From the NCBI RefSeq assembly GCF_012935715.1, contig NZ_CP052860.1, forward strand, positions 2,170,001-2,234,000: DNA of 64,000 nucleotides, in the 5' to 3' direction. A program made the position numbers and the translations under genes. The notes below the pieces were generated by a model. The model made no database searches. It saw only the letters and a program-made list of their open reading frames with translations, and was not told where the DNA came from. The stretch is from Pseudomonas sp. ADAK13 (GTDB taxonomy: Bacteria > Pseudomonadota > Gammaproteobacteria > Pseudomonadales > Pseudomonadaceae). Shown piece after piece: positions 17,410-26,282 of this stretch; the stretch's first letter is position 1, and each line of letters begins with the position of its first letter.

Positions 17410-18999
17410 TCATTTGACCTCCGGCGGCGTGGTGAAGGTGTGGTACGGCGCAGGCGAAGGGATGCTCCACTCCAGCCCTTCGGCGCCATCCCACGGCTTG
17501 GCCGGCGCAGGCTTACCGCCACGGATGCACTTGATGACGATGAACAGGAAGAAGATTTGCGTCGCGCCAAAGGTGAAGGCACCGATGGAGGAGACCATGT
17601 TGAAATCGGCGAACTGCAGGTTGTAGTCCGGCACCCGACGCGGCATGCCGGCCAGTCCTACGAAGTGCATCGGGAAGAACGCCATGTTCATCCCCACGAA
17701 CGACAGCCAGAAGTGCAGCTTGCCCAGGGTTTCGTCGTACATGTGCCCGGTCCATTTCGGCAGCCAGTAGTAGGCCGAGGCGAAGATCCCGAAGATCGCG
17801 CCGGGCACCAGTACGTAATGGAAGTGCGCCACCACAAAGTAGGTGTCGTGGTACTGGAAATCCGCCGGGGCGATGGCCAGCATCAACCCGGAGAACCCGC
17901 CGATGGTGAACAAAATCACGAAGGCCACGGCGAACAGCATCGGCGTCTCGAAGGTCAGCGAGCCTTGCCACATGGTGCTCACCCAGTTGAACACCTTCAC
18001 CCCCGTGGGCACCGCGATCAGCAGGGTGGCGTACATGAAGAACAGCTCGCCCACCAGCGGGATGCCCACCACGAACATGTGGTGCGCCCACACGATGAAC
18101 GACAGGAACGCGATGCTCGCCGTGGCGTACACCATCGAGGTGTAGCCGAACAACGGCTTGCGCGAGAAGGTCGGGATGATCGAGCTGACGGCACCGAAGG
18201 CCGGCAGGATCATGATGTACACCTCGGGATGCCCGAAGAACCAGAACACATGCTGGAACAACACCGGGTCACCGCCACCGGCGGCACTGAAGAAGCTGGT
18301 GCCGAAGTGGATATCCATCAGCATCATGGTCACGCACCCGGCCAGCACCGGCATCACCGCGATCAGCAGAAAGGCTGTGATCAACCAGGTCCAGACGAAC
18401 AGCGGCATTTTCATCAGGGTCATGCCGGGGGCGCGCAGGTTGAGGATGGTGGCGACCACGTTGATCGCCCCCATGATCGAGCTGATGCCCATCAGGTGGA
18501 TGGCGAAGATGAAGAACGTCACGCTTTCCGGCGCGTAGGTGGTGGAGAGCGGGGCGTAGAAGGTCCAGCCGAAGTTGGGCCCGCCGCCAGGCATGAACAG
18601 GGTGGACACCAGCATCAGGAACGCCGCCGGCAACAGCCAGAAGCTGAAGTTGTTCATCCGCGGCAGGGCCATGTCGGGCGCGCCGATCATCAACGGGATC
18701 ATCCAGTTGGCCAGGCCGACAAACGCCGGCATCACCGCACCGAACACCATCACCAGGCCATGCATGGTGGTCATCTGGTTGAAGAACGCCGGCTCCACGA
18801 TCTGCAGGCCCGGCTGGAACAGTTCGGCGCGGATCACCATGGCGAACGAGCCGCCGAGCAGGAACATGGCGAAGCTGAACCACAGGTACATGGTCCCGAT
18901 ATCTTTGTGGTTGGTGGTCAGCACCCAGCGCATCAGGCCCTTGGCGGGGCCGTGAGCGTGGTCACCGACATGACCGTGGTCATCGATCACAGCGCTCAT
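17410..18999 (-). CDS. coxA: Cytochrome c oxidase subunit I
   Basis: A 529-residue heme-copper oxidase subunit I with about twelve helices. The heme a ligand (MTTMHGLVMVFGAVMP), the CuB and cross-linked Tyr region (FWFFGHPEVYIMILPAFG), the HH pair (FIVWAHHMFVVGI) and the heme a3/a ligands (DTYFVVAHFHYVLVPG) are all present. It forms the catalytic core of the aa3 oxidase that reduces O2 to water and pumps protons. The gap to coxB is 58 bp. Confidence 0.97.
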   Translation of the reverse strand: MSAVIDDHGHVGDHAHGPAKGLMRWVLTTNHKDIGTMYLWFSFAMFLLGGSFAMVIRAELFQPGLQIVEPAFFNQMTTMHGLVMVFGAVMPAFVGLANWMIPLMIGAPDMALPRMNNFSFWLLPAAFLMLVSTLFMPGGGPNFGWTFYAPLSTTYAPESVTFFIFAIHLMGISSIMGAINVVATILNLRAPGMTLMKMPLFVWTWLITAFLLIAVMPVLAGCVTMMLMDIHFGTSFFSAAGGGDPVLFQHVFWFFGHPEVYIMILPAFGAVSSIIPTFSRKPLFGYTSMVYATASIAFLSFIVWAHHMFVVGIPLVGELFFMYATLLIAVPTGVKVFNWVSTMWQGSLTFETPMLFAVAFVILFTIGGFSGLMLAIAPADFQYHDTYFVVAHFHYVLVPGAIFGIFASAYYWLPKWTGHMYDETLGKLHFWLSFVGMNMAFFPMHFVGLAGMPRRVPDYNLQFADFNMVSSIGAFTFGATQIFFLFIVIKCIRGGKPAPAKPWDGAEGLEWSIPSPAPYHTFTTPPEVK

Positions 19000-19057
19000 G
19001 GCTTTTCTCCTGCGAACGAGTGGGCGGGACGGTTCAGGGAAGACGCAATGAAGGAAG

Positions 19058-20185
19058 TCATTTGCTTTCCGCCTGTTTCAAAGCCAGCACGTCTTTAGGG
19101 GTGACCATGTCGCCTTTGTTGTTGCCCCAGGCGTTACGTTCGTAGGTCACTACCGCCGCGATATCGACTTCCGACAGTTGCTTGCCGAACGCCGCCATGG
19201 CGGTGCCGGGCTTGCCGAAGTACACGCGGTGCAGGTGGTCTTCCTTGGAGCCAGTAGCAATCGGCGAGCCTTTGAGCGCCGGGAACATCGGCGGCAGGCC
19301 CTGGCCTTCCGCCTGGTGACAGGCGACGCAGGTGGTGTGATAAACCTTGTCGCCACGGGCCACCAGTTCATCCAGGGTCCATTCCTTGGAGGTCAGCTCC
19401 TTGAGCTTGGCCGCCTCTTCCTTGCGCTCGCCGAGCCAGGTGTCGTAGTCGGCCTTGGATTTGACCTCCACCACGATCGGCATGAAGCCGTGGTCCTTGC
19501 CGCACAATTCGGCGCACTGGCCGCGGTAGATGCCGGGCTTTTCAACCCGGGTCCAGGCCTCGTTGACGAAGCCTGGAATCGCATCACGCTTGACCGCAAA
19601 CGCCGGCACCCACCACGAGTGGATCACGTCGGCGGCGGTCACCAGGAAACGCACCTTCGCACCCACCGGCAACACCAGCGGCTGGTCGACTTCCAACAGG
19701 TAATGCTCGCCTTTGACGGCCTGGTTATGGATCTGCTCGGCGGGCGTGGCCAGGTTGCTGAAGAATTCGACGTCCTGACCCAGGTATTTGTAGTGCCACT
19801 TCCACTGGTAGCCGGTGACCTGGATGTCGATGTCCGACTCAGTGCTGTCGTAGATGTTGATCAACGTCTTGGTGGCCGGAATGGCCATCGCCACCAGGAT
19901 CAGCAAAGGCACCACGGTCCAGAGAATCTCCACCGTCGTACTCTCGTGGAACTTGGCCGCCACTTGGCCCGTGGAGCGCCGATGGATGATCATCGACCAG
20001 AACATCGCGCCAAACACGACGATGCCAATCGCCACACAAATCCAGAAAATGGTCATGTGCAGGTCAAACACGGCGTGACTGACTTCAGTGGCCCCTGGCG
20101 CCATATTCGTTGTCCAGGCGGCTTGCGCCTGGCCGAATACTGACCACAACAGTAGGCCCATCCAAACATGTGGATGTCGCGTCAT
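19058..20185 (-). CDS. coxB: Cytochrome c oxidase subunit II with fused cytochrome c domain
   Basis: A 375-residue protein: signal peptide (WMGLLLWSVFGQAQA), two membrane helices, the CuA domain (ligands in VIHSWWVP and GQCAELCGKDHGFMP) and a C-terminal cytochrome c domain after about residue 275 with the heme site CVACHQAEGQ and a later Met region. The fusion marks a caa3-like subunit II, which can take electrons directly through its own heme. It is the first gene of the cox operon; its promoter lies in the 368-bp space upstream. Confidence 0.95.
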   Translation of the reverse strand: MTRHPHVWMGLLLWSVFGQAQAAWTTNMAPGATEVSHAVFDLHMTIFWICVAIGIVVFGAMFWSMIIHRRSTGQVAAKFHESTTVEILWTVVPLLILVAMAIPATKTLINIYDSTESDIDIQVTGYQWKWHYKYLGQDVEFFSNLATPAEQIHNQAVKGEHYLLEVDQPLVLPVGAKVRFLVTAADVIHSWWVPAFAVKRDAIPGFVNEAWTRVEKPGIYRGQCAELCGKDHGFMPIVVEVKSKADYDTWLGERKEEAAKLKELTSKEWTLDELVARGDKVYHTTCVACHQAEGQGLPPMFPALKGSPIATGSKEDHLHRVYFGKPGTAMAAFGKQLSEVDIAAVVTYERNAWGNNKGDMVTPKDVLALKQAESK

Positions 20186-20553
20186 TGCGGGTTCCCCTTA
20201 TCATTCTTGTTATCCCGCCGGTTTGCACCTGCGGCCAAGGGAGCGGCTTCCATACTGCTTACAACCGCCAAGCCTTGCCTGCTCATGCAGTCGGGCGTCA
20301 TCAGCTAATTGCGTACAAAACCGAGTATAGACAGCGACCGCCACCCCGCAATGTGATCGGGCAAATGAACGAAAATGGACGAACCGACCACACAACAGGA
20401 CCGATGGCGGGCGTTATCCGACGAACGATGGCGATTTGATATAACAGCAGTGCATAACCATGAAATAATTATGACAAATGCGTCTTAGGCTCTCGTATAA
20501 ACGAGCTACCTTATGCTCTCCCTATTTCCTACGCCTGCATCACTGGAGCTTTC
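20186..20553. other. 368-bp divergent regulatory region between coxB and the PA0104-like gene
   Basis: No gene is seen here. It must hold the coxB promoter (minus strand) and that of the gene to the right. The right part is AT-rich: ATGACA (20471-20476) and TATAAA (20496-20501) are possible promoter hexamers on the plus strand, though the 19-bp spacer is long. CTCGT-ATAA-ACGAG (20492-20505) is a small palindrome over the latter. No known regulator site was recognised. Confidence 0.5.
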
Positions 20554-21201
20554 ATGAACACCGCCGCATTGCGCGAGCAGATTTCCCGTGCCCATCAACA
20601 CGAAACCAGCACTGGCCAGCTTGCTCAGCAGCTGGAAGTCCAGTTACCGCACCTGCACCCGGCTATCTCCCTGCCGGATGTCGACGCCAAAGGCGTGATG
20701 ACGCGTTTTGTCAGCGCCTACATCGACCAGGTCCCGGATCTGCTGGACGCGGCCAACGATGTCGCCCGCGAAGCCGGTATTGAGAGCCAGATCAAACCGG
20801 TGCTGAAAATCGCCGAGCATTTCTTCCTGCAGCCTCCGGCGATCCTGGCCGGGCATGAAGGCCTGGACGGCTTGCTGGACGAGGCCTACCTGGCGCATCG
20901 CCTGGTGGAAGAGGTCAACGATCTGTATATCAAGCACTTCGGCCAGCCGTTGATTCCGCTGGATACCACCGTGGCGAACGTGATTGCTCACCAATTGATC
21001 GGCGAGACCTTTGCCAATCAGCTGGATGAAGCGGTGCACCACGCCGTGGACGAGATGCTCAACGAAGAGAGTTTTGCGCTGGAGTCGGTTGAAGCGTATC
21101 GCGACAAGCTCAAGAGCCCGGACACGGAAGCCGCCTGGAAGCGCTGGCCGTGCCTGTCGCGGCAGTTGGGCGTGGGGCTTGAGCTGGATCAGCCGGCGTA
21201 A
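20554..21201 (+). CDS. Conserved hypothetical protein (PA0104-like)
   Basis: A 215-residue soluble, acidic, mainly helical protein with no signal peptide, no cysteine pattern and no catalytic motif I recognise. It has runs such as VPDLLDAANDVAREAGI, LDGLLDEAYLAHRLVEEVND and FANQLDEAVHHAVDEML. It is conserved beside the cox operon in Pseudomonas. GGAG precedes the ATG (CACTGGAGCTTTC). A REP hairpin after the stop may end the transcript. Confidence 0.75.
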   Translation: MNTAALREQISRAHQHETSTGQLAQQLEVQLPHLHPAISLPDVDAKGVMTRFVSAYIDQVPDLLDAANDVAREAGIESQIKPVLKIAEHFFLQPPAILAGHEGLDGLLDEAYLAHRLVEEVNDLYIKHFGQPLIPLDTTVANVIAHQLIGETFANQLDEAVHHAVDEMLNEESFALESVEAYRDKLKSPDTEAAWKRWPCLSRQLGVGLELDQPA

Positions 21202-21225
21202 ATCTCCGGACTGACATAGATCCAA

Positions 21226-21254
21226 TGTGGGAGCGGGCTTGCTCGCTCCCACAT
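21226..21254. repeat. Single REP palindrome
   Basis: AATGTGGGAGCGGGCTTGCTCGCTCCCACATT is a compact perfect-armed REP between two convergent genes; it is likely to work as a bidirectional terminator. The central arms are TGTGGGAGCG and CGCTCCCACA. Confidence 0.85.
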
Positions 21255-21269
21255 TTTGATCCGGTTTTG

Positions 21270-22817
21270 TCAGCCAATGGACGGAGCCGAGCCTATTCCG
21301 GTCGTCGTTCTTACCCTACCTTCCAACCTGCGCTTCAACCCCCGCGCCTCGATCACCAACGTCGAGCCCTTGGCCGCATTGGCGCGCCCCCATTCCTCCA
21401 GCAGCTCAAGGCAGGAATGGTCGATATAACTCAGGTTACTGAGGGGCACATGCACCGTGGTGCCGGCGGGCACCGTCGACAGCACCTGGGTCAACGCCGG
21501 CACCTTGAGAAAGGTCGCCGCGCCCGTCAAGCGCAACTCCATCTCGCCCTCCGGCGGCAGGTCGATCAGGCTTATCTTCAGGCGCGAAGCCTTGAACGCC
21601 AGCTTGACCAGCGTCAGCCCGAAGCCCACCAGCACGCCCGTCAGCAAGTCGGTAAAGATGATCGCCAGGGCCGTCGCCGCATAGGTAAACATCGGCATCC
21701 GGCCGTAACGCGCCAGGCCACGAAACGCCTTCATGTCCACCAACTTGATCCCGGTGTACACCAACACGCCCGCCAGGCTTGCCACCGGAATGCTTTGCAG
21801 CACACTGGACAGCAACAGCACGAACGCCAGCAGCCATAAGCCGTGGAACATCGCCGACAACCGCGTGGTAGCGCCGGCCTGGACGTTGGCCGAACTGCGC
21901 ACGATCACGCCGGTCATCGGCAGGGCGCCCACCAGGCCACACAGCATGTTGCCCACGCCTTGTGCCGACAATTCCTTGTCGAAGTCGGAACGTTGCCCGG
22001 CGTGCATACGGTCGACAGCCGCCGCCGACAGCAATGTTTCGGCGCTGGCGATAAACGCCACGGCGAACGCAGCGATCAACAGGTTGGGGTCCGCCAGGTT
22101 CAGCAAGTCGCTGGGGCGCAGCCAGTCGATGGCGTCCGCCAGGTTTTCCGGCACCTCCACACGCTTGACCTGCAGCGCCAGCACCAGGCTGGTAACCGTT
22201 GCCAAGCCCACGCCGAGCAGGGCGCCCGGCACGAAGCGCAGCTTTTGTGGACGGAATTTGTCCCACAGCCACATCACCAGAATCGTCGACAGCCCGAGCA
22301 AACCGGCCTGCCAACCGAGGCCGCCGCCGAGGGTCGGAATCGCCTGGACCAACGCCGCCGGAAAGCCGGCGAGGTTATCCAGCCCAGAAGGTTTGGGTGC
22401 ACCGTCGAGCATCACGTGGACTTGCGACAGGACAATCAGCACCCCGATACCCGCCAGCATCCCGTACACCACCGCAGGCGCAGTGACGCGAAACCAACAG
22501 CCCAGACGCAAGCGCCCGGCCACCAGTTGCAGGAAGCCCGCCAGCAACAGAATGGGCCCGAGCATGGCCATGCCATGCTGGCGCACCAACTCGAACACCA
22601 ACACCGCCAAACCCGCCGCAGGCCCGCTGACTTGCAGCGGCGACCCCGCCAACCAACCCACGACAAGACCACCGATGATCCCGGTGATCAGGCCTTTGGC
22701 TGGCGGCATCCCTGATGCGATCGCGATCCCCATGCACAGCGGCAGGGCAACCAGAAACACAACCACGGAGGCCAGCAGCTCCCGTGGCAGTACAGCTTTT
22801 AATTGAGCAGCACGCAT
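21270..22817 (-). CDS. SulP family anion transporter next to carbonic anhydrase
   Basis: A 515-residue SulP permease. The N-terminal membrane domain has the family start (PRELLASVVVFLVALPLCMGIAIASG, MPPAKGLITGIIGG, SGPAAGLAVLVF) and the later MTGVIVRSSANVQAGATTRLS. A C-terminal STAS domain is present (about residues 425-505, TTVHVPLSNLSYIDHSCLELLEEW). The gene lies 85 bp after a beta-carbonic anhydrase on the same strand, which favours bicarbonate as the substrate over sulfate; this is inference. The PAO1 equivalent is PA0103. Confidence 0.88.
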   Translation of the reverse strand: MRAAQLKAVLPRELLASVVVFLVALPLCMGIAIASGMPPAKGLITGIIGGLVVGWLAGSPLQVSGPAAGLAVLVFELVRQHGMAMLGPILLLAGFLQLVAGRLRLGCWFRVTAPAVVYGMLAGIGVLIVLSQVHVMLDGAPKPSGLDNLAGFPAALVQAIPTLGGGLGWQAGLLGLSTILVMWLWDKFRPQKLRFVPGALLGVGLATVTSLVLALQVKRVEVPENLADAIDWLRPSDLLNLADPNLLIAAFAVAFIASAETLLSAAAVDRMHAGQRSDFDKELSAQGVGNMLCGLVGALPMTGVIVRSSANVQAGATTRLSAMFHGLWLLAFVLLLSSVLQSIPVASLAGVLVYTGIKLVDMKAFRGLARYGRMPMFTYAATALAIIFTDLLTGVLVGFGLTLVKLAFKASRLKISLIDLPPEGEMELRLTGAATFLKVPALTQVLSTVPAGTTVHVPLSNLSYIDHSCLELLEEWGRANAAKGSTLVIEARGLKRRLEGRVRTTTGIGSAPSIG

Positions 22818-22902
22818 GATGACTCTCCCGAGGCATTCGCCGGGCGTGGCAAGGCCTGGCTGCTCGAATGGCAGCCATCGCTTTACCCGACAGGGGATTG
22901 TT

Positions 22903-23634
22903 TTAGAAGCGCGCTTTAGGCGTCGCGGATGGGATCGGTTGGGTACCGTTCAGGGGCAGGAACGCTGCCTGATCCGCATCGTAGGCCCTGATTTCGCTGG
23001 TCTCGATGTCGTAGACCCAGCCATGGATAAACAGATGCCCGTTGGCCATGCGCGAAGCCACCGACGGGTGAGTGCGCAGGTGCTGCAACTGGGCAATCAC
23101 GTTTTCCTCGGTGAGTACGTGCATGCTTTCGTGTTCGTTGGCGCAGTCACAGTTGTCCTGGACCATGGTCTTGGCGACCTCGGCGTGGCGCAGCCAGGCC
23201 TTTACCGTGGGCATTTTTTCCAGGCTTTGGGGGTTGAGCACTGCGCGCATGGCGCCGCAGTCGGAGTGGCCGCAAATGATGATGTGCTGCACGCCAAGGG
23301 CCAGTACCGCGTACTCGATGGCCGTGGAAACACCGCCGTTCATCTGCCCATAAGGCGGCACGACGTTGCCGACGTTACGGGTCACGAACAAATCCCCCGG
23401 GGAGCTGTGGGTGATCAGTTCGGGCACGATGCGCGAGTCGGCGCAAGTAATGAACATCGCCCGTGGGCTCTGGGCCGTGGCGAGTTTTTTGAAGAGTTCT
23501 TCCTGCTGCGGAAAGATCTCGTTATGGAAATGCAAAAAGCCTTCAACGATGTGCTGCAGCGCTGCATCGGCGGATTCCGCCTCGTGAGGGGCTGAAGCCG
23601 ACGCAGCCAACGGCTGTTTATCCTTGTCACTCAT
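22903..23634 (-). CDS. Beta-class carbonic anhydrase
   Basis: A 243-residue beta-carbonic anhydrase. The zinc ligands and catalytic dyad are in FITCADSRIVPELI (Cys, Asp-Arg) and ICGHSDCGAMRA (His-x2-Cys). The fold segments SPGDLFVTRNVGNVVPPYG and AIEYAVLALGVQHIIICGH are typical. It interconverts CO2 and bicarbonate in the cytoplasm. It is upstream of the SulP gene and probably in one operon with it. Confidence 0.94.
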   Translation of the reverse strand: MSDKDKQPLAASASAPHEAESADAALQHIVEGFLHFHNEIFPQQEELFKKLATAQSPRAMFITCADSRIVPELITHSSPGDLFVTRNVGNVVPPYGQMNGGVSTAIEYAVLALGVQHIIICGHSDCGAMRAVLNPQSLEKMPTVKAWLRHAEVAKTMVQDNCDCANEHESMHVLTEENVIAQLQHLRTHPSVASRMANGHLFIHGWVYDIETSEIRAYDADQAAFLPLNGTQPIPSATPKARF

Positions 23635-23831
23635 GATTCATCCTCTTGGTTGGAGCAGGGGAGTTTTCCAGTGCGGTTGGCGCCCAAACCGGAGCGCCGA
23701 CTCATTAGTCACTCGATGAACAAGGTACCCGCCGAAACTTAACTGAAACTGAATGAACCGCTCTAGATCGGGGCTTTCAGTGATATCAAAACGCGACTAT
23801 TCCGACAGGAAAAGTACGCTTGCCCAGCAGT

Positions 23832-24890
23832 TTACAATAATGCCATCTGCCTGCCCGGTGGACAAAACGCCGTGCAATCCAGATTAAACCCTTCCCGGCG
23901 GTTGAGCCCCAATCGTTTGATCGCCTTGGCGAACCGTTGCGCCAACAGATCGGCAAACGGCCCTTCGCCGCGCATGCGTACACCGAAGCGGCTGTCGTAG
24001 ACCTCACCGCCGCGCACCTGCCGCACCAGGCTCATCACATGGGCTGCCCGCTGCGGGTAATGGGCCGCCAGCCATTCCTCAAACAGCGGCGCCACTTCCA
24101 GGGGCAGGCGCAGCATCATGTACGCCGCGCTTTGTGCACCAGCGGCATGGGCTTCGGCCAGCAGGCTTTCCAGCTCGCTGTCGTTGATCATCGGGATCAT
24201 CGGCGAACACAACACGCCGACCGGGATTCCCGCCTCGCGCATCACCCGAATCGCCCGCAGCCGGGCCTTGGGCGCAGCCGTGCGCGGCTCCAGGATACGC
24301 TTGAGCTCATCGTCCAGGCTGGTGAGGCTGATCATCACCGCCACCAGCCGCTGCTGCGCCAGCTCGGTCAGCAGGTCGAGGTCCCGCAGGATCAGCGAGC
24401 CCTTGGTAATGATCGTCACCGGATGGCGATAGCGCAGCAGCACTTCCAGGGTCTGCCGGGTGATCTTGTACTCGCGCTCGATAGGCTGGTACGGGTCGGT
24501 ATTGGAGCCCAGGTTGATCGGCGCGCAGCTGTAGCCCGGCTTCGACAGTTGCTGCTCCAGCACATCGGCGGCGTTGGTCTTGGCGATCAGCTTGGTTTCG
24601 AAGTCCAGCCCCGGCGACAGGTCCCAATACGCGTGACTGGGCCGCGCATAGCAGTAGATACAACCATGCTCGCAGCCGCGATACGGGTTGATCGCCCGAT
24701 CAAACGGGATATCCGGCGAGCTGTTGCGGGTGATGATGGTTTTCGCGGTTTCGATACGGACTTCGGTACCCTGGGTCTGTGGCACTTCCTGATACCAGCC
24801 GTCGTCTTCCGCCACGCTGACAGTGGGAGCGAAACGATTGTGCAGGTTGGTGGCCGTGCCGCGCCCGCGAGGCGGCAGAGGAGTGGACAT
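23832..24890 (-). CDS. PA0069-type radical SAM protein under LexA control
   Basis: A 352-residue radical SAM enzyme. The [4Fe-4S] motif is CEHGCIYCYARPSH (C-x3-C-x2-C, about residue 75), with the downstream SAM-domain segments NLGSNTDPYQPIER and VTIITKGSLILRDLDLL. The family is distantly related to spore photoproduct lyase, and PAO1 PA0069 has been listed in the LexA regulon. The ATG at 24888-24890 begins 4 bp after a palindrome with a perfect LexA box. A DNA-damage role is likely, but the substrate is unknown. Confidence 0.87.
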   Translation of the reverse strand: MSTPLPPRGRGTATNLHNRFAPTVSVAEDDGWYQEVPQTQGTEVRIETAKTIITRNSSPDIPFDRAINPYRGCEHGCIYCYARPSHAYWDLSPGLDFETKLIAKTNAADVLEQQLSKPGYSCAPINLGSNTDPYQPIEREYKITRQTLEVLLRYRHPVTIITKGSLILRDLDLLTELAQQRLVAVMISLTSLDDELKRILEPRTAAPKARLRAIRVMREAGIPVGVLCSPMIPMINDSELESLLAEAHAAGAQSAAYMMLRLPLEVAPLFEEWLAAHYPQRAAHVMSLVRQVRGGEVYDSRFGVRMRGEGPFADLLAQRFAKAIKRLGLNRREGFNLDCTAFCPPGRQMALL

Positions 24891-24894
24891 GAAA

Positions 24895-24932
24895 GCGCCT
24901 CTATACTGTTTTTTTATACAGTATAGAGGCGC
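24895..24932. promoter_or_regulatory. LexA operator within a 38-bp perfect palindrome
   Basis: CTGT-N8-ACAG (24906-24921), a full match to the gammaproteobacterial LexA box, is the centre of a longer palindrome: arm GCGCCTCTATACTGT (24895-24909), loop TTTTTTAT, arm ACAGTATAGAGGCGC (24918-24932), 15 bp each without mismatch. On the minus strand the box contains a -10-like TATAAA, and the inner arm contains the GAGGCG ribosome site of the radical SAM gene. Confidence 0.85.
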
Positions 24933-24971
24933 AGCGTTTCTGACCAGTGCCGTTGGGCGGCCGATGTCCAA

Positions 24972-26276
24972 TCAGTGTTTGGACGTCACCTGGCCAAGGT
25001 CATCGCCGGAGGTCGTCTGCATGTCATTCTTGCGCAGGTTCGCCACGTCGCTGGCTTTCACCGGCGCGCCTTTATTACCCCAACTGCCCCGAACGAAACT
25101 GACGACATCCGCCACCTCCTGGTCCGACAACCGCCAGGCAAACGCCGGCATGGTGAAGGTGGACGGCGCTGTGTGAGTCGCCGGCAACGTGCCGCCGTTC
25201 AACACGATGTTGATCAACGAGGTGGCATCCGCCGTCTGTAGCACCGGGTTGCCCGCCAGCGCCGGGAATACCCGGGTGTAGCCATGGCCGTCAGTGCGGT
25301 GACAGGCTGCACAGTTGTCGATGTATACCGAAGCCCCCGGCTTGCTGTCATCGCCCTTCCACAGCGCGTCGGCGACCTGCTTGTCGTACTGGTGCGGCTG
25401 GTCCTTGGGATCCACCGCCGGCAGGCTCTTGAGATAACGAGCGATAGCCGTCAGGTCCTCTTCCGACATGTACTGCATGCTGTGTACTACAACGTCGCTC
25501 ATGCCACCAAACACCGCACTGCGATCACTGCGCCCGGTCTTGAGGAATTGCACCAGTTGCTCCTCGCTCCAGCTACCCAGGCCGTCCTTGTGGTCGCCCC
25601 GCAGGCTCTTGGCAATCCAGCCTTCCAGCGGCGCACTGCCGGAAAGGAAAGCGCTGCCATCCGACGCACTCAAGGATTTTTCCTGCATGGTCAGGGCCCG
25701 TGGTGTGTGGCAAGCGCCGCAGTGGCCGAGGCCTTCCACCAGATACGCGCCACGGCTGATCACCGGATCGGCGCCCGCCTGGGCCTTGTAGTCCTCGACC
25801 TTGGGCGCAAACATCCAGCGCCATCCGGCCAACGGCCAGCGCATGCTCAACGGCCAGGGAATGTCGCTGTCCTTGTTCACCTGCGCCACTGGCTCCACGC
25901 CCTTCATGAAGTACGCATACAGCGCCTGCATGTCGCTTTCGCTGACCCGCGCATAAGACGGGTAGGGCATCGCCGGGTAAAGGGTACTACCGTTCTTGGC
26001 GACGCCATGGCGCACGGCCTGGTCGAAGTCTTCGAAGCTGTAGTCGCCCAGGCCGGTTTTGTCCGGGGTGATGTTGGTGGAGTAGATAGTGCCGATCGGG
26101 GTTTCCATCGGCAGGCCACCGGCGAACGGCTTGCCCCCCTTGGCGGTGTGGCAGGCCACGCAGTCACCGGCGCGAGCCAGGTATTCACCCTGTTTGACCA
26201 GATCGGTTTCAGCCGCACTCACCGAGCAGCTGCTGAACAAGGCCAGGGACGCGATAACAAATGCTTTCATGGTCAT
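24972..26276 (-). CDS. Gluconate 2-dehydrogenase, cytochrome c subunit
   Basis: A 434-residue periplasmic triheme cytochrome c. After a signal peptide (FVIASLALFSSCSVSAAE) come three heme sites: CVACHTAKGG (about residue 39), CGACHTPRAL (about 187) and CAACHRTDGHG (about 325). It passes electrons from the flavoprotein subunit to ubiquinone or the oxidase. It is the third gene of the gamma-large-cytochrome operon, 6 bp after the large subunit. Related cytochromes serve sorbitol and alcohol dehydrogenases, but the neighbours fit gluconate dehydrogenase. Confidence 0.88.
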   Translation of the reverse strand: MTMKAFVIASLALFSSCSVSAAETDLVKQGEYLARAGDCVACHTAKGGKPFAGGLPMETPIGTIYSTNITPDKTGLGDYSFEDFDQAVRHGVAKNGSTLYPAMPYPSYARVSESDMQALYAYFMKGVEPVAQVNKDSDIPWPLSMRWPLAGWRWMFAPKVEDYKAQAGADPVISRGAYLVEGLGHCGACHTPRALTMQEKSLSASDGSAFLSGSAPLEGWIAKSLRGDHKDGLGSWSEEQLVQFLKTGRSDRSAVFGGMSDVVVHSMQYMSEEDLTAIARYLKSLPAVDPKDQPHQYDKQVADALWKGDDSKPGASVYIDNCAACHRTDGHGYTRVFPALAGNPVLQTADATSLINIVLNGGTLPATHTAPSTFTMPAFAWRLSDQEVADVVSFVRGSWGNKGAPVKASDVANLRKNDMQTTSGDDLGQVTSKH

Positions 26277-26282
26277 CGCTCC

